Shown: positions 7,498 through 16,322 of the stretch, in pieces
Layout: the number at the start of each line of letters is the position of its first letter
How positions within the stretch are numbered: position 1 is the stretch's first letter
Source of the DNA: Flavobacteriaceae bacterium
Lineage (GTDB): Bacteria > Bacteroidota > Bacteroidia > Flavobacteriales > Flavobacteriaceae
Reading direction: 5' to 3'
Assembly (NCBI GenBank): GCA_030618945.1
Contig: JAUXCI010000001.1
Location: 1-31,070 of the forward strand
Length of the DNA stretch: 31,070 nt
Made by a program: the position numbers and the translations under genes
The notes under the pieces: model-generated
Told to the model about the DNA's origin: nothing
The model's input: only the letters and a program-made list of their open reading frames with translations
Databases searched by the model: none

Positions 7498-8109
7498 ATG
7501 AATTTTGACGTGTTAATCATAGGGGGAGGAGTTGCGGGAATGTCCTGTGCACTTGTTTTAGGCTCAGCCAAATCGAAACCATTCGCGCAGCATAAAAAAA
7601 TTGGAATTATCATGCATCAAAAAGCCTCGGCTTTGGATGGAGGCTTGTTTAACAATGTTTTGGGTATTAAGCCTGGTACTACCGGAAAAGAGATCTTAAA
7701 ACAAGGTAAACAACAACTTGCAGAAACTTATCCTGATGTAGTACAAATTGAAAACGAAAAAGTCGAAAAAATAGAAAAAAACGATTCTGGGTTTCAAATT
7801 GTAACTAATAAGGATACTTTTTCAAGTAAAATAATAGTTGTGGCCGTTGGACCTTCTAATTTGTTTAATATTAAAGGCTTGAATCAATTTCTGGAACCGC
7901 ATGTAAACTTACCAGCAATAAAAAAACGAATCCAATTGAAAAATATTAATCATAAGATCGATAATAATCTTTATGTAGCCGGTGTATTAGCCGGTTGGAG
8001 AAGTCAGTTTGCAACAGCAGCCGGAAGTGGTACACAAGTTGCAACCGACATTTTAACCTTATGGAATGATGGTCAAACCACCATGATCCACGATTCTGAG
8101 ACAAAATAA
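7498..8109 (+). CDS. Short FAD-dependent oxidoreductase-like protein
   Basis: A 203-residue protein with a Rossmann dinucleotide fold. It opens with 'DVLIIGGGVAGMSCAL' (GxGxxG at G9, G11, G14), has the middle strand 'SSKIIVVAVGPS' near residue 118, and the closing FAD motif 'NLYVAGVLAGWRSQFATAAG' at about 155-175. This is the fold of the thioredoxin-reductase/pyridine nucleotide-disulfide family, but at two-thirds of the normal length: the NADPH-binding insert is missing and there is no CxxC redox pair. It could be a flavin carrier or an oxidoreductase that takes electrons from another protein; the substrate is unknown. It lies 6 bases after marC, an operon. It ends 8 bases from the convergent protease gene. 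Confidence 0.7.
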   Translation: MNFDVLIIGGGVAGMSCALVLGSAKSKPFAQHKKIGIIMHQKASALDGGLFNNVLGIKPGTTGKEILKQGKQQLAETYPDVVQIENEKVEKIEKNDSGFQIVTNKDTFSSKIIVVAVGPSNLFNIKGLNQFLEPHVNLPAIKKRIQLKNINHKIDNNLYVAGVLAGWRSQFATAAGSGTQVATDILTLWNDGQTTMIHDSETK

Positions 8110-8117
8110 AATAGCCT

Positions 8118-9710
8118 TTAGGGTTCTATGGGGTAGCCTTCCATATCTAGTTCAATGACTTTTTCAAGCATATTGTCCTGCACATTGATAATATTATAAT
8201 AGGAATTGTAATCAAATACTTGCCTTGCAAACACTGCTTTAAAAAATAGTTTGAGACTTTGTTCTTCTTCAGAATCAAGTTTTTGAAGATCGTTTGGCAC
8301 AGAGTTTATGTATTCCTGAAATATGCTATTATCCTGATCAAAGTCACTTAAAAAGCGATCATAACTCCAGTCTTTGAATTCATCAACATTTTCATCAATA
8401 TACACGAAAACAAATTGTTGCGCATATTGATAGTGGTAATTATTAAAATACCGGACAGTATCAATAGAAACAAATACGTCAGGAATAATTCCTCCCCCTC
8501 CATATACAGTCTTACCTTTGGGCGTTATATATTTTAAAGAATCAACCACCTTAATACTGTCTGCACTCATGAGTTCCCCATTGTGATATCTCTTTTCAAA
8601 ATCGTTAAAATATGCTCCATTGCCTTTGTGATCATATGGTTTTTGAATAGATCTTCCTGTTGGTGTATAATATCTCGAAACGGTTAATCTAACAGCTGAT
8701 CCGTCTCCCAACTGCATTTCTTGTTGAACCAGGCCTTTTCCAAAAGATCTTCTCCCAACAATAGTGCCTTTGTCATTATCCTGCAATGCACCGGCCACAA
8801 TTTCACTTGCCGAGGCTGAAGCCCCATTGATCAATACAAACACATGCCCATCTTCAAAATCGCCTTTGCTTGTAGCAAACGTTTTGTCAATTTTATCTTT
8901 CTTGTTTTTTGTAAAAACGATCAACTTGTCTTCTTCTAAAAATTCGTCAATAATCTTGGTAGCGACCTGTAAATATCCTCCAGGATTATGACGCAGGTCC
9001 AAAACAAGCTTTTTCATGCCTTGCTCCTTTAATGCACTTAATGCAACCTTGAATTCGTCATAAGTGGTAGCGGCAAATTTGTTTATTTTAACATAACCCA
9101 AGTCTTCACTGATCATATAATAGGCATCAACACTTTGAATAGGAACTTCTCCTCTAACAATTTTGAAAGATAAATTCTTCCGTTCTGATTTTCTATAAAC
9201 CTGCAGGTCAACCGTCGTATTTGGTTTGCCCTTTAAGGTCTTCATGATATAATCAGTATCAATCTGCCTGCCGTAAAGCGTATCATTATTCGCTATTAAA
9301 ATACGGTCGCCTGTCTTGATTCCTGCTTTTTTACTGGGTCCATTTTCCAGCACTTTAACCACTGCCAACGAATCCTTATACATTCTGAACTGTATCCCTA
9401 TGCCAACAAATTTTCCATTCATGGATTCAGAAACCTGGGCCAATTCACTTGCGGGAATATAAACTGAATGAGGATCAAGTTTGACAAGCATATTCTTGAT
9501 GGTGCCATCAAGCAGGCTGTCTGTATCTACTTCGTCAACATATTCATATTGAATATAATCTATGAGACGTTTTATTTTTCTCTCCTGTGGTGTTCCGCCG
9601 AAAAAAGTAATCGTCTTTTTTTGGTAATTCAAGGACGTACCCAAAAAAATGCCCACGGCGATTGAGATCGCAATAATCAAGGGGAGGAATATTTTAGTCT
9701 TTCTATTCAT
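8118..9710 (-). CDS. Carboxy-terminal processing protease (S41/CtpA family)
   Basis: A 530-residue envelope serine protease. Residues 7-24 are an uncleaved signal anchor. The N-terminal helical part (45-95) includes 'LDPHSVYIP', a PDZ domain covers about 100-185 ('GIGIQFRMYKDSLAVVKVLE', 'GPSKKAGIKTGDRIL'), and the S41 catalytic domain covers about 190-415. The Ser-Lys dyad is visible: S300 in 'GASASASEIVAGALQDND' and K325 in 'RSFGKGLVQ', with D311 at the spacing seen in E. coli Prc. A ~115-residue C-terminal extension follows. Family members trim or degrade periplasmic proteins from their C-termini. The start overlaps the end of the dCMP deaminase gene by 8 bases, so both are one transcript. 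Confidence 0.92.
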   Translation of the reverse strand: MNRKTKIFLPLIIAISIAVGIFLGTSLNYQKKTITFFGGTPQERKIKRLIDYIQYEYVDEVDTDSLLDGTIKNMLVKLDPHSVYIPASELAQVSESMNGKFVGIGIQFRMYKDSLAVVKVLENGPSKKAGIKTGDRILIANNDTLYGRQIDTDYIMKTLKGKPNTTVDLQVYRKSERKNLSFKIVRGEVPIQSVDAYYMISEDLGYVKINKFAATTYDEFKVALSALKEQGMKKLVLDLRHNPGGYLQVATKIIDEFLEEDKLIVFTKNKKDKIDKTFATSKGDFEDGHVFVLINGASASASEIVAGALQDNDKGTIVGRRSFGKGLVQQEMQLGDGSAVRLTVSRYYTPTGRSIQKPYDHKGNGAYFNDFEKRYHNGELMSADSIKVVDSLKYITPKGKTVYGGGGIIPDVFVSIDTVRYFNNYHYQYAQQFVFVYIDENVDEFKDWSYDRFLSDFDQDNSIFQEYINSVPNDLQKLDSEEEQSLKLFFKAVFARQVFDYNSYYNIINVQDNMLEKVIELDMEGYPIEP

Positions 9711-10131
9711 TTATGGGTAGATATAAAATTTCGATATTTGCTTTTTCCAAAAAATCAATTCCAGAAGTATCTTTATAGGCATTGGCATAAACCACTCGTC
9801 TTATCCCGGATTGATGAATGAGTTTACTGCATTCCTTGCAGGGAGATAAAGTGATATATAAGGTTGCTTCTTGACATGCTTGTGTAGAAGAAGCAACTTT
9901 TAAAATAGCATTTGCCTCTGCGTGTAAGACGTGCCATTTGGTGCTTCCATCTTCGTCTTCACAACAATTATCGAAGCCAGTTGGTGTTCCGTTATATCCA
10001 TCAGAGATTATCATTTTATCCTTTACGATCAATGCCCCAACCTGTTTTCTTATGCAATGTGAAAGTTTTGACCATTCACTCGCCATTTTCAAATAGGCTT
10101 GGTCGTATCTTCTCTGCTTTTTGTCCGTCAT
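9703..10131 (-). CDS. dCMP deaminase (ComEB-type cytidine/deoxycytidylate deaminase)
   Basis: A 142-residue zinc-dependent deaminase. The active-site motif is 'LHAEANAIL' (zinc ligand H70, catalytic E72) with 'LSPCKECSKL' (C98 and C101 as the other ligands). The upstream 'SHCIRKQVGALIVKD' and 'DGYNGTPTGFDNC' match deoxycytidylate deaminases, which convert dCMP to dUMP for thymidylate synthesis in the cytoplasm. Length is normal. It is the first gene of a two-gene unit with the S41 protease, whose start lies inside its last 8 bases. A weak promoter-like TATTTTCG lies upstream on the minus strand. Confidence 0.9.
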   Translation of the reverse strand: MTDKKQRRYDQAYLKMASEWSKLSHCIRKQVGALIVKDKMIISDGYNGTPTGFDNCCEDEDGSTKWHVLHAEANAILKVASSTQACQEATLYITLSPCKECSKLIHQSGIRRVVYANAYKDTSGIDFLEKANIEILYLPINE

Positions 10132-10294
10132 GCTTATTAGCTGTCCTGATTCATTCTTAACATGCGAAAATATGAAACTTAAAAATGAAAGCTGTTAAAA
10201 AAAAATCAAAATTTAAGCTGGTTAAATTTCGAAAAATGAAGCCCTTGGATCTTCATTAGCCTTAAAGCACAGTCAACTTTTTGAAAACCCCTCT

Positions 10295-10837
10295 CTATTT
10301 TGTTCCTTTAAACTTCATCTTTGAAAAAAGATCCCATAAAACAATCCCACAACTTACTGAAATATTTAAAGAATGCTTGGTTCCGTACTGTGGAATTTCA
10401 AGACAAAAATCTGACGCATCAACCACTTCTTGTTGTACACCTTTTACTTCATTTCCGAAAATTACCGCATACTTCTGATCAAGTTTTGGCTCAAATTCTT
10501 CAAGAGAAGTGCTCTGTTCAGCCTGTTCAACCGACAGCAATATGATCTTTTCTGACTTTAATTTTTCTATTAGTGCCTGGGTGCTTTCTGTATGTTCCCA
10601 TGTTACCGATTCGGTAGCTCCTAAAGCCGTTTTATGAATTTCCTTATTCGGTGGCTGAGCCGTTATTCCACATAAATAGATTTTTTCAATCAAAAAAGCA
10701 TCTGCGGTTCTAAACACCGAACCAATATTATTTAAACTTCTGATATTATCCAGAATAACTATTAAAGGGATCTTTTTAGTTCTTTTAAACTGTTCTATGT
10801 CCAACCTGTTTAATTCACTGTTTTTTAATTTCCGCAT
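10295..10837 (-). CDS. TrmH/SpoU-family RNA 2'-O-methyltransferase
   Basis: A 180-residue SPOUT methyltransferase. The three family motifs are present: motif 1 'LDNIRSLNNIGSVFRTADAF' (residues about 29-48), motif 2 'YAVIFGNEVKGV' (about 123-134), and motif 3 'IPQYGTKHSLNISVSCGIVL' (about 148-167), which together build the trefoil knot that binds S-adenosylmethionine. It methylates a 2'-hydroxyl in tRNA or rRNA; the target base is not readable from sequence. The protein lacks an N-terminal RNA-binding extension. It is divergent from cysH, and its start codon lies in an inverted repeat that could fold in the mRNA. Confidence 0.9.
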   Translation of the reverse strand: MRKLKNSELNRLDIEQFKRTKKIPLIVILDNIRSLNNIGSVFRTADAFLIEKIYLCGITAQPPNKEIHKTALGATESVTWEHTESTQALIEKLKSEKIILLSVEQAEQSTSLEEFEPKLDQKYAVIFGNEVKGVQQEVVDASDFCLEIPQYGTKHSLNISVSCGIVLWDLFSKMKFKGTK

Positions 10838-10872
10838 ATTATGAAGTTCACATGAACTGCGAAATTAAAAAA
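10821..10872 (-). repeat. Inverted repeat across the trmH start codon
   Basis: Arms TTTTTTAATTTCCGC (10821-10835) and GCGAAATTAAAAAA (10859-10872) are complementary except for one extra C. Nested between them is AGTTCA-CA-TGAACT (10845-10858). In the trmH mRNA the outer stem would include the second and third bases of the start codon and the first codons. Whether it forms or regulates is not known. Confidence 0.5.
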
Positions 10873-10985
10873 TCTAGCATAACCACATAGATTCTAAGCT
10901 GATTTTGTTCACCAATGGATCAATTATATGATAAATGTCATGTTTAGTATACTAATTCTGTAGGTTTTGTTACATTAACATTATA

Positions 10986-11020
10986 TTTGTTTTTAATTGC
11001 CATATTTATCTTTACTTTTG
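10986..11020 (+). promoter_or_regulatory. Promoter for cysH (TTTG-N23-TACTTTTG)
   Basis: A -33-like TTTG at 10986-10989 and a -7-like TACTTTTG at 11013-11020 are separated by 23 bases, within the range for the primary Bacteroidota sigma factor. The ATG of cysH follows at 11045. Confidence 0.55.
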
Positions 11021-11044
11021 GCCCTTATTTTTTATCATATTTAG

Positions 11045-11719
11045 ATGATTGCATCTTTACAAAATCAGGGAATTGAGAAACTAAATAGTCAATATAACAA
11101 ATTGACAGTTTATAAGCGAGTTGAACAATTGTATGAAGATTTCGATGAAAATGATATTATGATTACCTCTGCTTTTGCTGCGACATCCGCGTTTTTACTC
11201 AAAGTTTTTTCAGACGTCAAAAAGGATCAGGTCATCTATTTCATCGATACGGGCTATCATTTTAAGGAGACCCTTATTTACAAAGATTATCTCGCCAAGT
11301 TATATGATTTAAATGTAGTAAGTATCAAAGCAGAGCCCATAGAATATGAATTTTCAAAAGAAAAAAAGCTATGGAAAACCAATCCAAATCGCTGCTGCCA
11401 TATCAATAAAGTTAAACCTCTGGACCATATTAAAAAAGATTATAAAATATGGGTATCAGGCCTGATGAATTGGCAAAATGATCATCGCAATTCTCTTAAT
11501 ATTTTTGAAGAAAAAGAAACAATTCTGAAATTTTATCCTTTGCTCGACATTGGTTATTCTGAAAGAGACCAATTCATTCTCGATCATCATTTACCCTTTC
11601 ACCCTTTAAAGTCAAAAGGTTATTCATCTATTGGTTGCTTTCATTGTACCGCTCCTGGAGAAAATCGCAGTGGCAGATGGAATAATTCGCCTAAAACTGA
11701 ATGTGGCTTACATCTATAG
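11045..11719 (+). CDS. CysH-type APS/PAPS (sulfonucleotide) reductase
   Basis: A 224-residue member of the adenylyl-sulfate reductase family, which reduces activated sulfate to sulfite. The iron-sulfur ligands typical of APS-type enzymes are present: a CC pair (C117-C118, 'NPNRCCHINKVKPL') and C198-x-x-C201 ('SIGCFHCTAPGENRSGRW'). The C-terminal 'KTECGLHL' carries the catalytic C220. Two normally conserved segments are altered: the nucleotide-binding loop reads 'ITSAFAATSAFLL', and the usual 'SG-x-RR-x-Q' is 'VSGLMNWQNDHRNSL'. No sulfate adenylyltransferase (cysDN) or sulfite reductase genes lie nearby, so it is a stand-alone gene between trmH and mutS. The overall fold and cysteines make the family call firm; the exact substrate (APS or PAPS) is inferred as APS. 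Confidence 0.82.
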   Translation: MIASLQNQGIEKLNSQYNKLTVYKRVEQLYEDFDENDIMITSAFAATSAFLLKVFSDVKKDQVIYFIDTGYHFKETLIYKDYLAKLYDLNVVSIKAEPIEYEFSKEKKLWKTNPNRCCHINKVKPLDHIKKDYKIWVSGLMNWQNDHRNSLNIFEEKETILKFYPLLDIGYSERDQFILDHHLPFHPLKSKGYSSIGCFHCTAPGENRSGRWNNSPKTECGLHL

Positions 11720-11768
11720 TGTTTTTACCAATTCTTTTACTTGAGCTTCCATATTCTCTTTAAAATTA

Positions 11769-11776
11769 TATCTTTG
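11769..11776 (+). promoter_or_regulatory. -7 promoter box for mutS
   Basis: TATCTTTG matches TAnnTTTG and lies 59 bases before the proposed TTG start of mutS. A TTG at 11741 is 25 bases upstream, slightly far for a -33 element. Confidence 0.5.
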
Positions 11777-11835
11777 TCAAAACAAGATTTTACCCTGCAT
11801 TAGGTTAACAAGTTAATTAAATAATATCCTCTAAA

Positions 11836-14445
11836 TTGGCTAAAAAAAAAGCGATTAAAGTTACGCCCTTGATGTTGCAATACAACAATATCAAAATCAA
11901 GTATCCAGACGCAATGTTGCTGTTTAGAGTGGGTGACTTTTATGAAACTTTTGGTGAAGACGCCAAGAAAGCTGCCAAGATCCTGGGTATTGTTTTAACC
12001 AAGAGGGGCGCAGGTTCAGAAGGTGAAACCGCCCTTGCCGGTTTTCCACATCATTCATTAAACACCTATTTACCCAAACTTGTTAAAGCAGGTCTTCGTG
12101 TTGCAATTTGTGATCAGCTTGAAGACCCCAAGCTTACTAAAACCATTGTAAAAAGAGGTGTCACAGAATTGGTCACACCAGGAGTGGCCTTAAACGATGA
12201 CGTCTTGCAATACAACGAGAACAATTTTCTTGCCTCCGTTTATTTTGGTAAAAAACATATTGGTATCTCTTTTTTAGACATATCTACCGGAGAATTTATT
12301 ATTTCCCAAGGGGATAGGGAGTACGTCGATAAATTATTGCAAAACTTTAGTCCTAGTGAAATCCTAATACAGAAGAACAGTAAAAATACTTTTGCTGATC
12401 ATTTTGGAAGTCAATTCAATACCTTCCTTTTGGACGACTGGGTTTTTCAAAAGGATGCAGCTGAGGATATTCTGAGGGAGCATTTTCAAGTGGGATCCTT
12501 AAAAGGGTTTGGTATTGCCGATCTTTCAGAAGGAATTATTTCGGCTGGAGTTGTGCTGCACTATCTGTCAGAGACGCAACACCACAAATTAGAACACATT
12601 TCAAATATTCAAAGGCTTATTGAAGATGAATTTGTCTGGATGGATCGTTTTACGATTCGCAATCTTGAATTGTATACTTCCAATTCGCCTGGAGCCGTTA
12701 CCCTTTTAGACATTATAGACAATACAATTTCACCCATGGGAGGCAGGCTTCTCAAACGCTGGCTGGCACTTCCATTAAAGGATATAGACGAGATCAAAAT
12801 AAGGCATGAAATCGTAAAATACCTTATTCAAAACGATGATTTTTTACAAGATCAAAATGATGATATTAATAAGTTAAGTGATCTGGAGAGGCTTGTATCA
12901 AAGGTGGCTACGGGAAAGATCAATCCCCGCGAAGTAGTGCTCTTGAAAGATTCTCTTAAAGCTATTATTCCAATAAAGGAAAACACCCAACAATGCAATA
13001 ATAAAGACCTTAATTCTCTTGGTAATGACCTGGACATCTGCCAAAGTTTGATAGACAAAATTGCTATAACGCTTGAAGATGAAGCTCCAATACACCTTAA
13101 AAAGGGCAAGGTTATCAAATCAGGTGTTCATACTGATTTAGATGAGTTAAGACATATTTCAAATTCAGGGAAGGAATATCTTGATCATATTGTAAAGCGG
13201 GAAATCGAACGCACTCAGATATCAAGTTTAAAAATTGCCTTCAATAACGTTTTTGGATATTATATTGAAGTGCGAAATACACATAAAGATAAGGTCCCCG
13301 AAAATTGGATTAGAAAACAAACCCTGGTATCAGCCGAGAGATATATCACTGAAGAACTCAAACAATACGAATCTAAAATTCTTGGGGCTCAGGAAAAAAT
13401 CGCTGTTATTGAACAAGAATTATACCTGGATCTGGTTGAATTTATTCTTCCTTATATTCTGAAAATTCAGTTAAACGCTAAGATTATTGCTCAATTAGAT
13501 TGCTTGGGGTCATTCGCAAAAATTGCTGTTCGCAATAATTATGTAAGACCCGTTGTTGATGATTCAACCTTGATTGAGATCATTAACGGAAGGCATCCTG
13601 TGATAGAAAAACAATTGCCTCCAGGCGAAGAATATGTTGCCAATGACTTGGTGTTGAACAGAAATCAACAGCAAATCATCATGATCACAGGGCCCAATAT
13701 GAGTGGTAAATCAGCCATTTTAAGACAGACGGCACTTATTGTGCTTTTGGCTCAAATAGGATCATATGTGCCTGCCCAAAATGCGAGGCTAGGCATCGTT
13801 GACAAAATCTTTACTAGAGTTGGTGCGAGTGATAACATTTCAATGGGCGAATCAACTTTTATGGTTGAAATGAATGAAACTGCAAATATTTTAAACAATC
13901 TTTCTGAAAGGAGTCTGGTTCTTCTGGACGAAATAGGCAGAGGAACGAGTACTTATGATGGCATTTCAATCGCGTGGGCCATTGCGGAATATTTGCACGA
14001 ACATCCCACCAGGGCTAAAACACTTTTTGCCACCCATTATCACGAACTCAATGATATGAGTGAATCCTTTGAAAGAATAAAAAACTTCAACGTTTCAGTC
14101 AAAGAACTTAAAGACAATGTGATCTTTATCCGAAAACTGGTTCCTGGTGGCAGCAAACACAGCTTTGGAATTCATGTGGCAAAATTAGCCGGCATGCCTT
14201 CTCCTGTTTTACACAGGGCGAACAAAATGTTATCTCATCTGGAAAAAAGTCATGCATCAGAAGACATTCAGGCCAAATTAAAAGCAGCCTCACAAAAAGA
14301 TTTTCAATTGAGTTTTATTAACCTTGATGACCCCTTACTGGAAGAGATCAAAGAGGAAATCTTAGGCACAAATATCGATACTTTGACTCCTATTGAAGCA
14401 CTTATGAAACTGAATGAGATCAAAAGAATGCTCATCAAGAAATAG
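11836..14445 (+). CDS. mutS: DNA mismatch repair ATPase MutS
   Basis: An 869-residue MutS. The mismatch-reading Phe-x-Glu lies in 'RVGDFYETFGED' (F35, E37). The connector, lever and clamp domains follow, and the C-terminal ATPase has Walker A 'GPNMSGKSAILRQTA', the 'STFMVEMNETANIL' segment, Walker B 'LVLLDEIGRGTSTYDG' and the 'ATHYHELNDM' His switch. A short C-terminal tail (TPIEALMKLNEIKRML) is the dimerisation segment found in bacterial MutS. It recognises base mismatches and recruits MutL. The start is most likely TTG at 11836, since MAKKKAIKVTPLMLQYN aligns with the usual N-terminus; the first ATG in frame lies 12 codons on and would trim conserved residues. Confidence 0.97.
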   Translation: MAKKKAIKVTPLMLQYNNIKIKYPDAMLLFRVGDFYETFGEDAKKAAKILGIVLTKRGAGSEGETALAGFPHHSLNTYLPKLVKAGLRVAICDQLEDPKLTKTIVKRGVTELVTPGVALNDDVLQYNENNFLASVYFGKKHIGISFLDISTGEFIISQGDREYVDKLLQNFSPSEILIQKNSKNTFADHFGSQFNTFLLDDWVFQKDAAEDILREHFQVGSLKGFGIADLSEGIISAGVVLHYLSETQHHKLEHISNIQRLIEDEFVWMDRFTIRNLELYTSNSPGAVTLLDIIDNTISPMGGRLLKRWLALPLKDIDEIKIRHEIVKYLIQNDDFLQDQNDDINKLSDLERLVSKVATGKINPREVVLLKDSLKAIIPIKENTQQCNNKDLNSLGNDLDICQSLIDKIAITLEDEAPIHLKKGKVIKSGVHTDLDELRHISNSGKEYLDHIVKREIERTQISSLKIAFNNVFGYYIEVRNTHKDKVPENWIRKQTLVSAERYITEELKQYESKILGAQEKIAVIEQELYLDLVEFILPYILKIQLNAKIIAQLDCLGSFAKIAVRNNYVRPVVDDSTLIEIINGRHPVIEKQLPPGEEYVANDLVLNRNQQQIIMITGPNMSGKSAILRQTALIVLLAQIGSYVPAQNARLGIVDKIFTRVGASDNISMGESTFMVEMNETANILNNLSERSLVLLDEIGRGTSTYDGISIAWAIAEYLHEHPTRAKTLFATHYHELNDMSESFERIKNFNVSVKELKDNVIFIRKLVPGGSKHSFGIHVAKLAGMPSPVLHRANKMLSHLEKSHASEDIQAKLKAASQKDFQLSFINLDDPLLEEIKEEILGTNIDTLTPIEALMKLNEIKRMLIKK

Positions 14446-14511
14446 TAGACTAGGAATTTCCATTGATAATTTACTGTCTTTTTTCTTACCTTGTTGTCAA
14501 AACCTAAGCTT

Positions 14512-16248
14512 ATGAAACCTTATTTTCTATTACTGTTTATTCCTTTATTCTCTGTATTAAGTTGTCAAAGACCAAGCCAAAATACTTCAAATAACACGGT
14601 AGCTGTTTCTTATTCGAAGGACCTTAATATGGATAGTTTGGACGGAAGACTATTGCTGATGTTTGCCAAAAATGACAAAACAGAACCACGCTTTCAAATA
14701 AACGGTGGATTAAAATCTCAGCTCATTTTTGGATTAAACGTAGAGGCAATGTCGGCTTCGGATCAAATCAATTTTGACAATGATGTATTTGGCTTTCCTA
14801 TGCCAAGTATATCCGATCTTGAGGAGGGTGATTATTATGTTCAGGCCCTATTAAATGTTTATGAAACCTTTGATCTGGCTTCTGGTCATTCGGTCAAATT
14901 ACCCATGGATAATGGAGAGGGTCAGCAATGGAATAAATCACCCGGAAATATTTATTCTAAACCTTTTAAAATTACCGTGGGTAAAAATGGCATACAAGAT
15001 CTCGCCATTGTGATGGATCAGGTAATTCCTGCAATCAAGGCTCCGGAAGACACAAATTGGATCAAACACATCCGATTCAAATCAGAAAAATTATCAGCAT
15101 TTTGGGGCAGGGATATGTATCTCGGAGCCCATATACTTCTCCCTAAAGGTTTTGAGGATCATCCTGAAGCCAAATACCCTTTAATGATCTTTCACGGACA
15201 TTTCCCATCTGATTTTGGAGGATTCAGAACCGTTCCACCTGATGAGAACATGAAATCGGACTATTCTGAAAGGTTCAAAGTAGAAGGCTATAATATACTT
15301 CAACAACAAGAAGCTTATGACTTTTATAAAAGGTGGAACGAACCTGACTTCCCTAGGTTTTTAATTATTGAAATACAGCACCCCACCCCTTATTACGATG
15401 ACTCTTATGCAGTAAACTCCGCGAATCAAGGCCCTTATGGGGACGCGATCACACACGAACTGATTCCTTATATTGAAAAGACCTTTAGAGGTATGGGTGA
15501 AGGATGGTCCAGATTTCTATATGGAGGTTCAACCGGAGGTTGGGAAGCGCTGGCCGTACAGGTAAAATACCCCGACGAATACAATGGCTGTTTCGCTGCA
15601 TGCCCTGATCCCATTGACTTTAGAAGCTATTGTCTTACAAATATTTATGAAGATAAAAACGCCTATTACTATCAAGGTGACTTTCAAAAAACTGAAATTC
15701 CTTCACATCGGGATTATCTGGGACAGGTTTCTTCAACATCAAAACAATCGAATCATCTAGAATTGGTTTTAGGAGACAAATCCAGATCAGGCCAACAATG
15801 GGACATCTGGGAAGCCACATATTCACCTATGGGGGGTGACGGATATCCATTAAGATTATGGGACAAATACAGCGGGGAAATCGATCATACAGTTGCTGAT
15901 TACTGGAAGGAAAATTATGATCTAAGATATATCATGGAAAGGGATTGGGACAAATTAGGCCCCAAATTAAAGGGTAAAATTCACATTTATTGCGGTGATA
16001 TGGATAACTATTATCTTAACAACGCCGTATATTTAATGGAAGATTTTCTGGAAAACACTACTGACCCTTACTATGATGGAGAGGTTGATTACGGAGATCG
16101 GGCAGAGCATTGCTGGAATGGTGATCAGGAAAATCCCAATCATATCTCACGATTGCGCTATAACTCTATGTATATCCCTAAGATTATGAAAAGAATTGCT
16201 GAATCAGCTCCAATTGGGGCAGATCTTAGCAGCTGGAGATACAAATAA
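14512..16248 (+). CDS. Lipoprotein of the putative esterase family (alpha/beta hydrolase)
   Basis: A 578-residue predicted lipoprotein. The signal peptide ends in the lipobox 'FSVLSC' with C18. Residues about 40-165 form a beta-rich N-terminal domain, and from about 185 an alpha/beta-hydrolase fold of the esterase-D type begins: 'KYPLMIFHGHFPSDFGG', oxyanion strand 'FLIIEIQHPTPYYDDSYAVN', nucleophile elbow 'YGGSTGGWEAL' (S340), a likely acid in 'YCGDMDNYYL' (D496 or D498) and a likely catalytic His in 'RAEHCWNGD' (H533). The substrate is unknown; sugar esters or peptides are possible for this family. ATG at 14512 is chosen over a TTG at 14491 because it gives a proper lipoprotein signal. It begins 66 bases after mutS. 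Confidence 0.75.
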   Translation: MKPYFLLLFIPLFSVLSCQRPSQNTSNNTVAVSYSKDLNMDSLDGRLLLMFAKNDKTEPRFQINGGLKSQLIFGLNVEAMSASDQINFDNDVFGFPMPSISDLEEGDYYVQALLNVYETFDLASGHSVKLPMDNGEGQQWNKSPGNIYSKPFKITVGKNGIQDLAIVMDQVIPAIKAPEDTNWIKHIRFKSEKLSAFWGRDMYLGAHILLPKGFEDHPEAKYPLMIFHGHFPSDFGGFRTVPPDENMKSDYSERFKVEGYNILQQQEAYDFYKRWNEPDFPRFLIIEIQHPTPYYDDSYAVNSANQGPYGDAITHELIPYIEKTFRGMGEGWSRFLYGGSTGGWEALAVQVKYPDEYNGCFAACPDPIDFRSYCLTNIYEDKNAYYYQGDFQKTEIPSHRDYLGQVSSTSKQSNHLELVLGDKSRSGQQWDIWEATYSPMGGDGYPLRLWDKYSGEIDHTVADYWKENYDLRYIMERDWDKLGPKLKGKIHIYCGDMDNYYLNNAVYLMEDFLENTTDPYYDGEVDYGDRAEHCWNGDQENPNHISRLRYNSMYIPKIMKRIAESAPIGADLSSWRYK

Positions 16249-16297
16249 GAAAAAAGCAATCTATTGTTTTCTGAGCCTTTCAAATAAGTATTTATAC

Positions 16298-16305
16298 TAT
16301 CTTTG
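16298..16305 (+). promoter_or_regulatory. -7 promoter box for tatA
   Basis: TATCTTTG matches TAnnTTTG and ends 17 bases before the ATG at 16323. No TTTG lies at the normal -33 distance, so the call rests on the -7 box and position. Confidence 0.5.
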
Positions 16306-16322
16306 TCTAATAATTGAAGAAT

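Noticed and set aside
7498..8109. Thioredoxin reductase call
   Set aside because: No CxxC motif and no NADPH-binding domain; only the FAD fold is present.
12852..13118. Minus-strand frames inside mutS
   Set aside because: They lie fully within the mutS core and have no start context or similarity.
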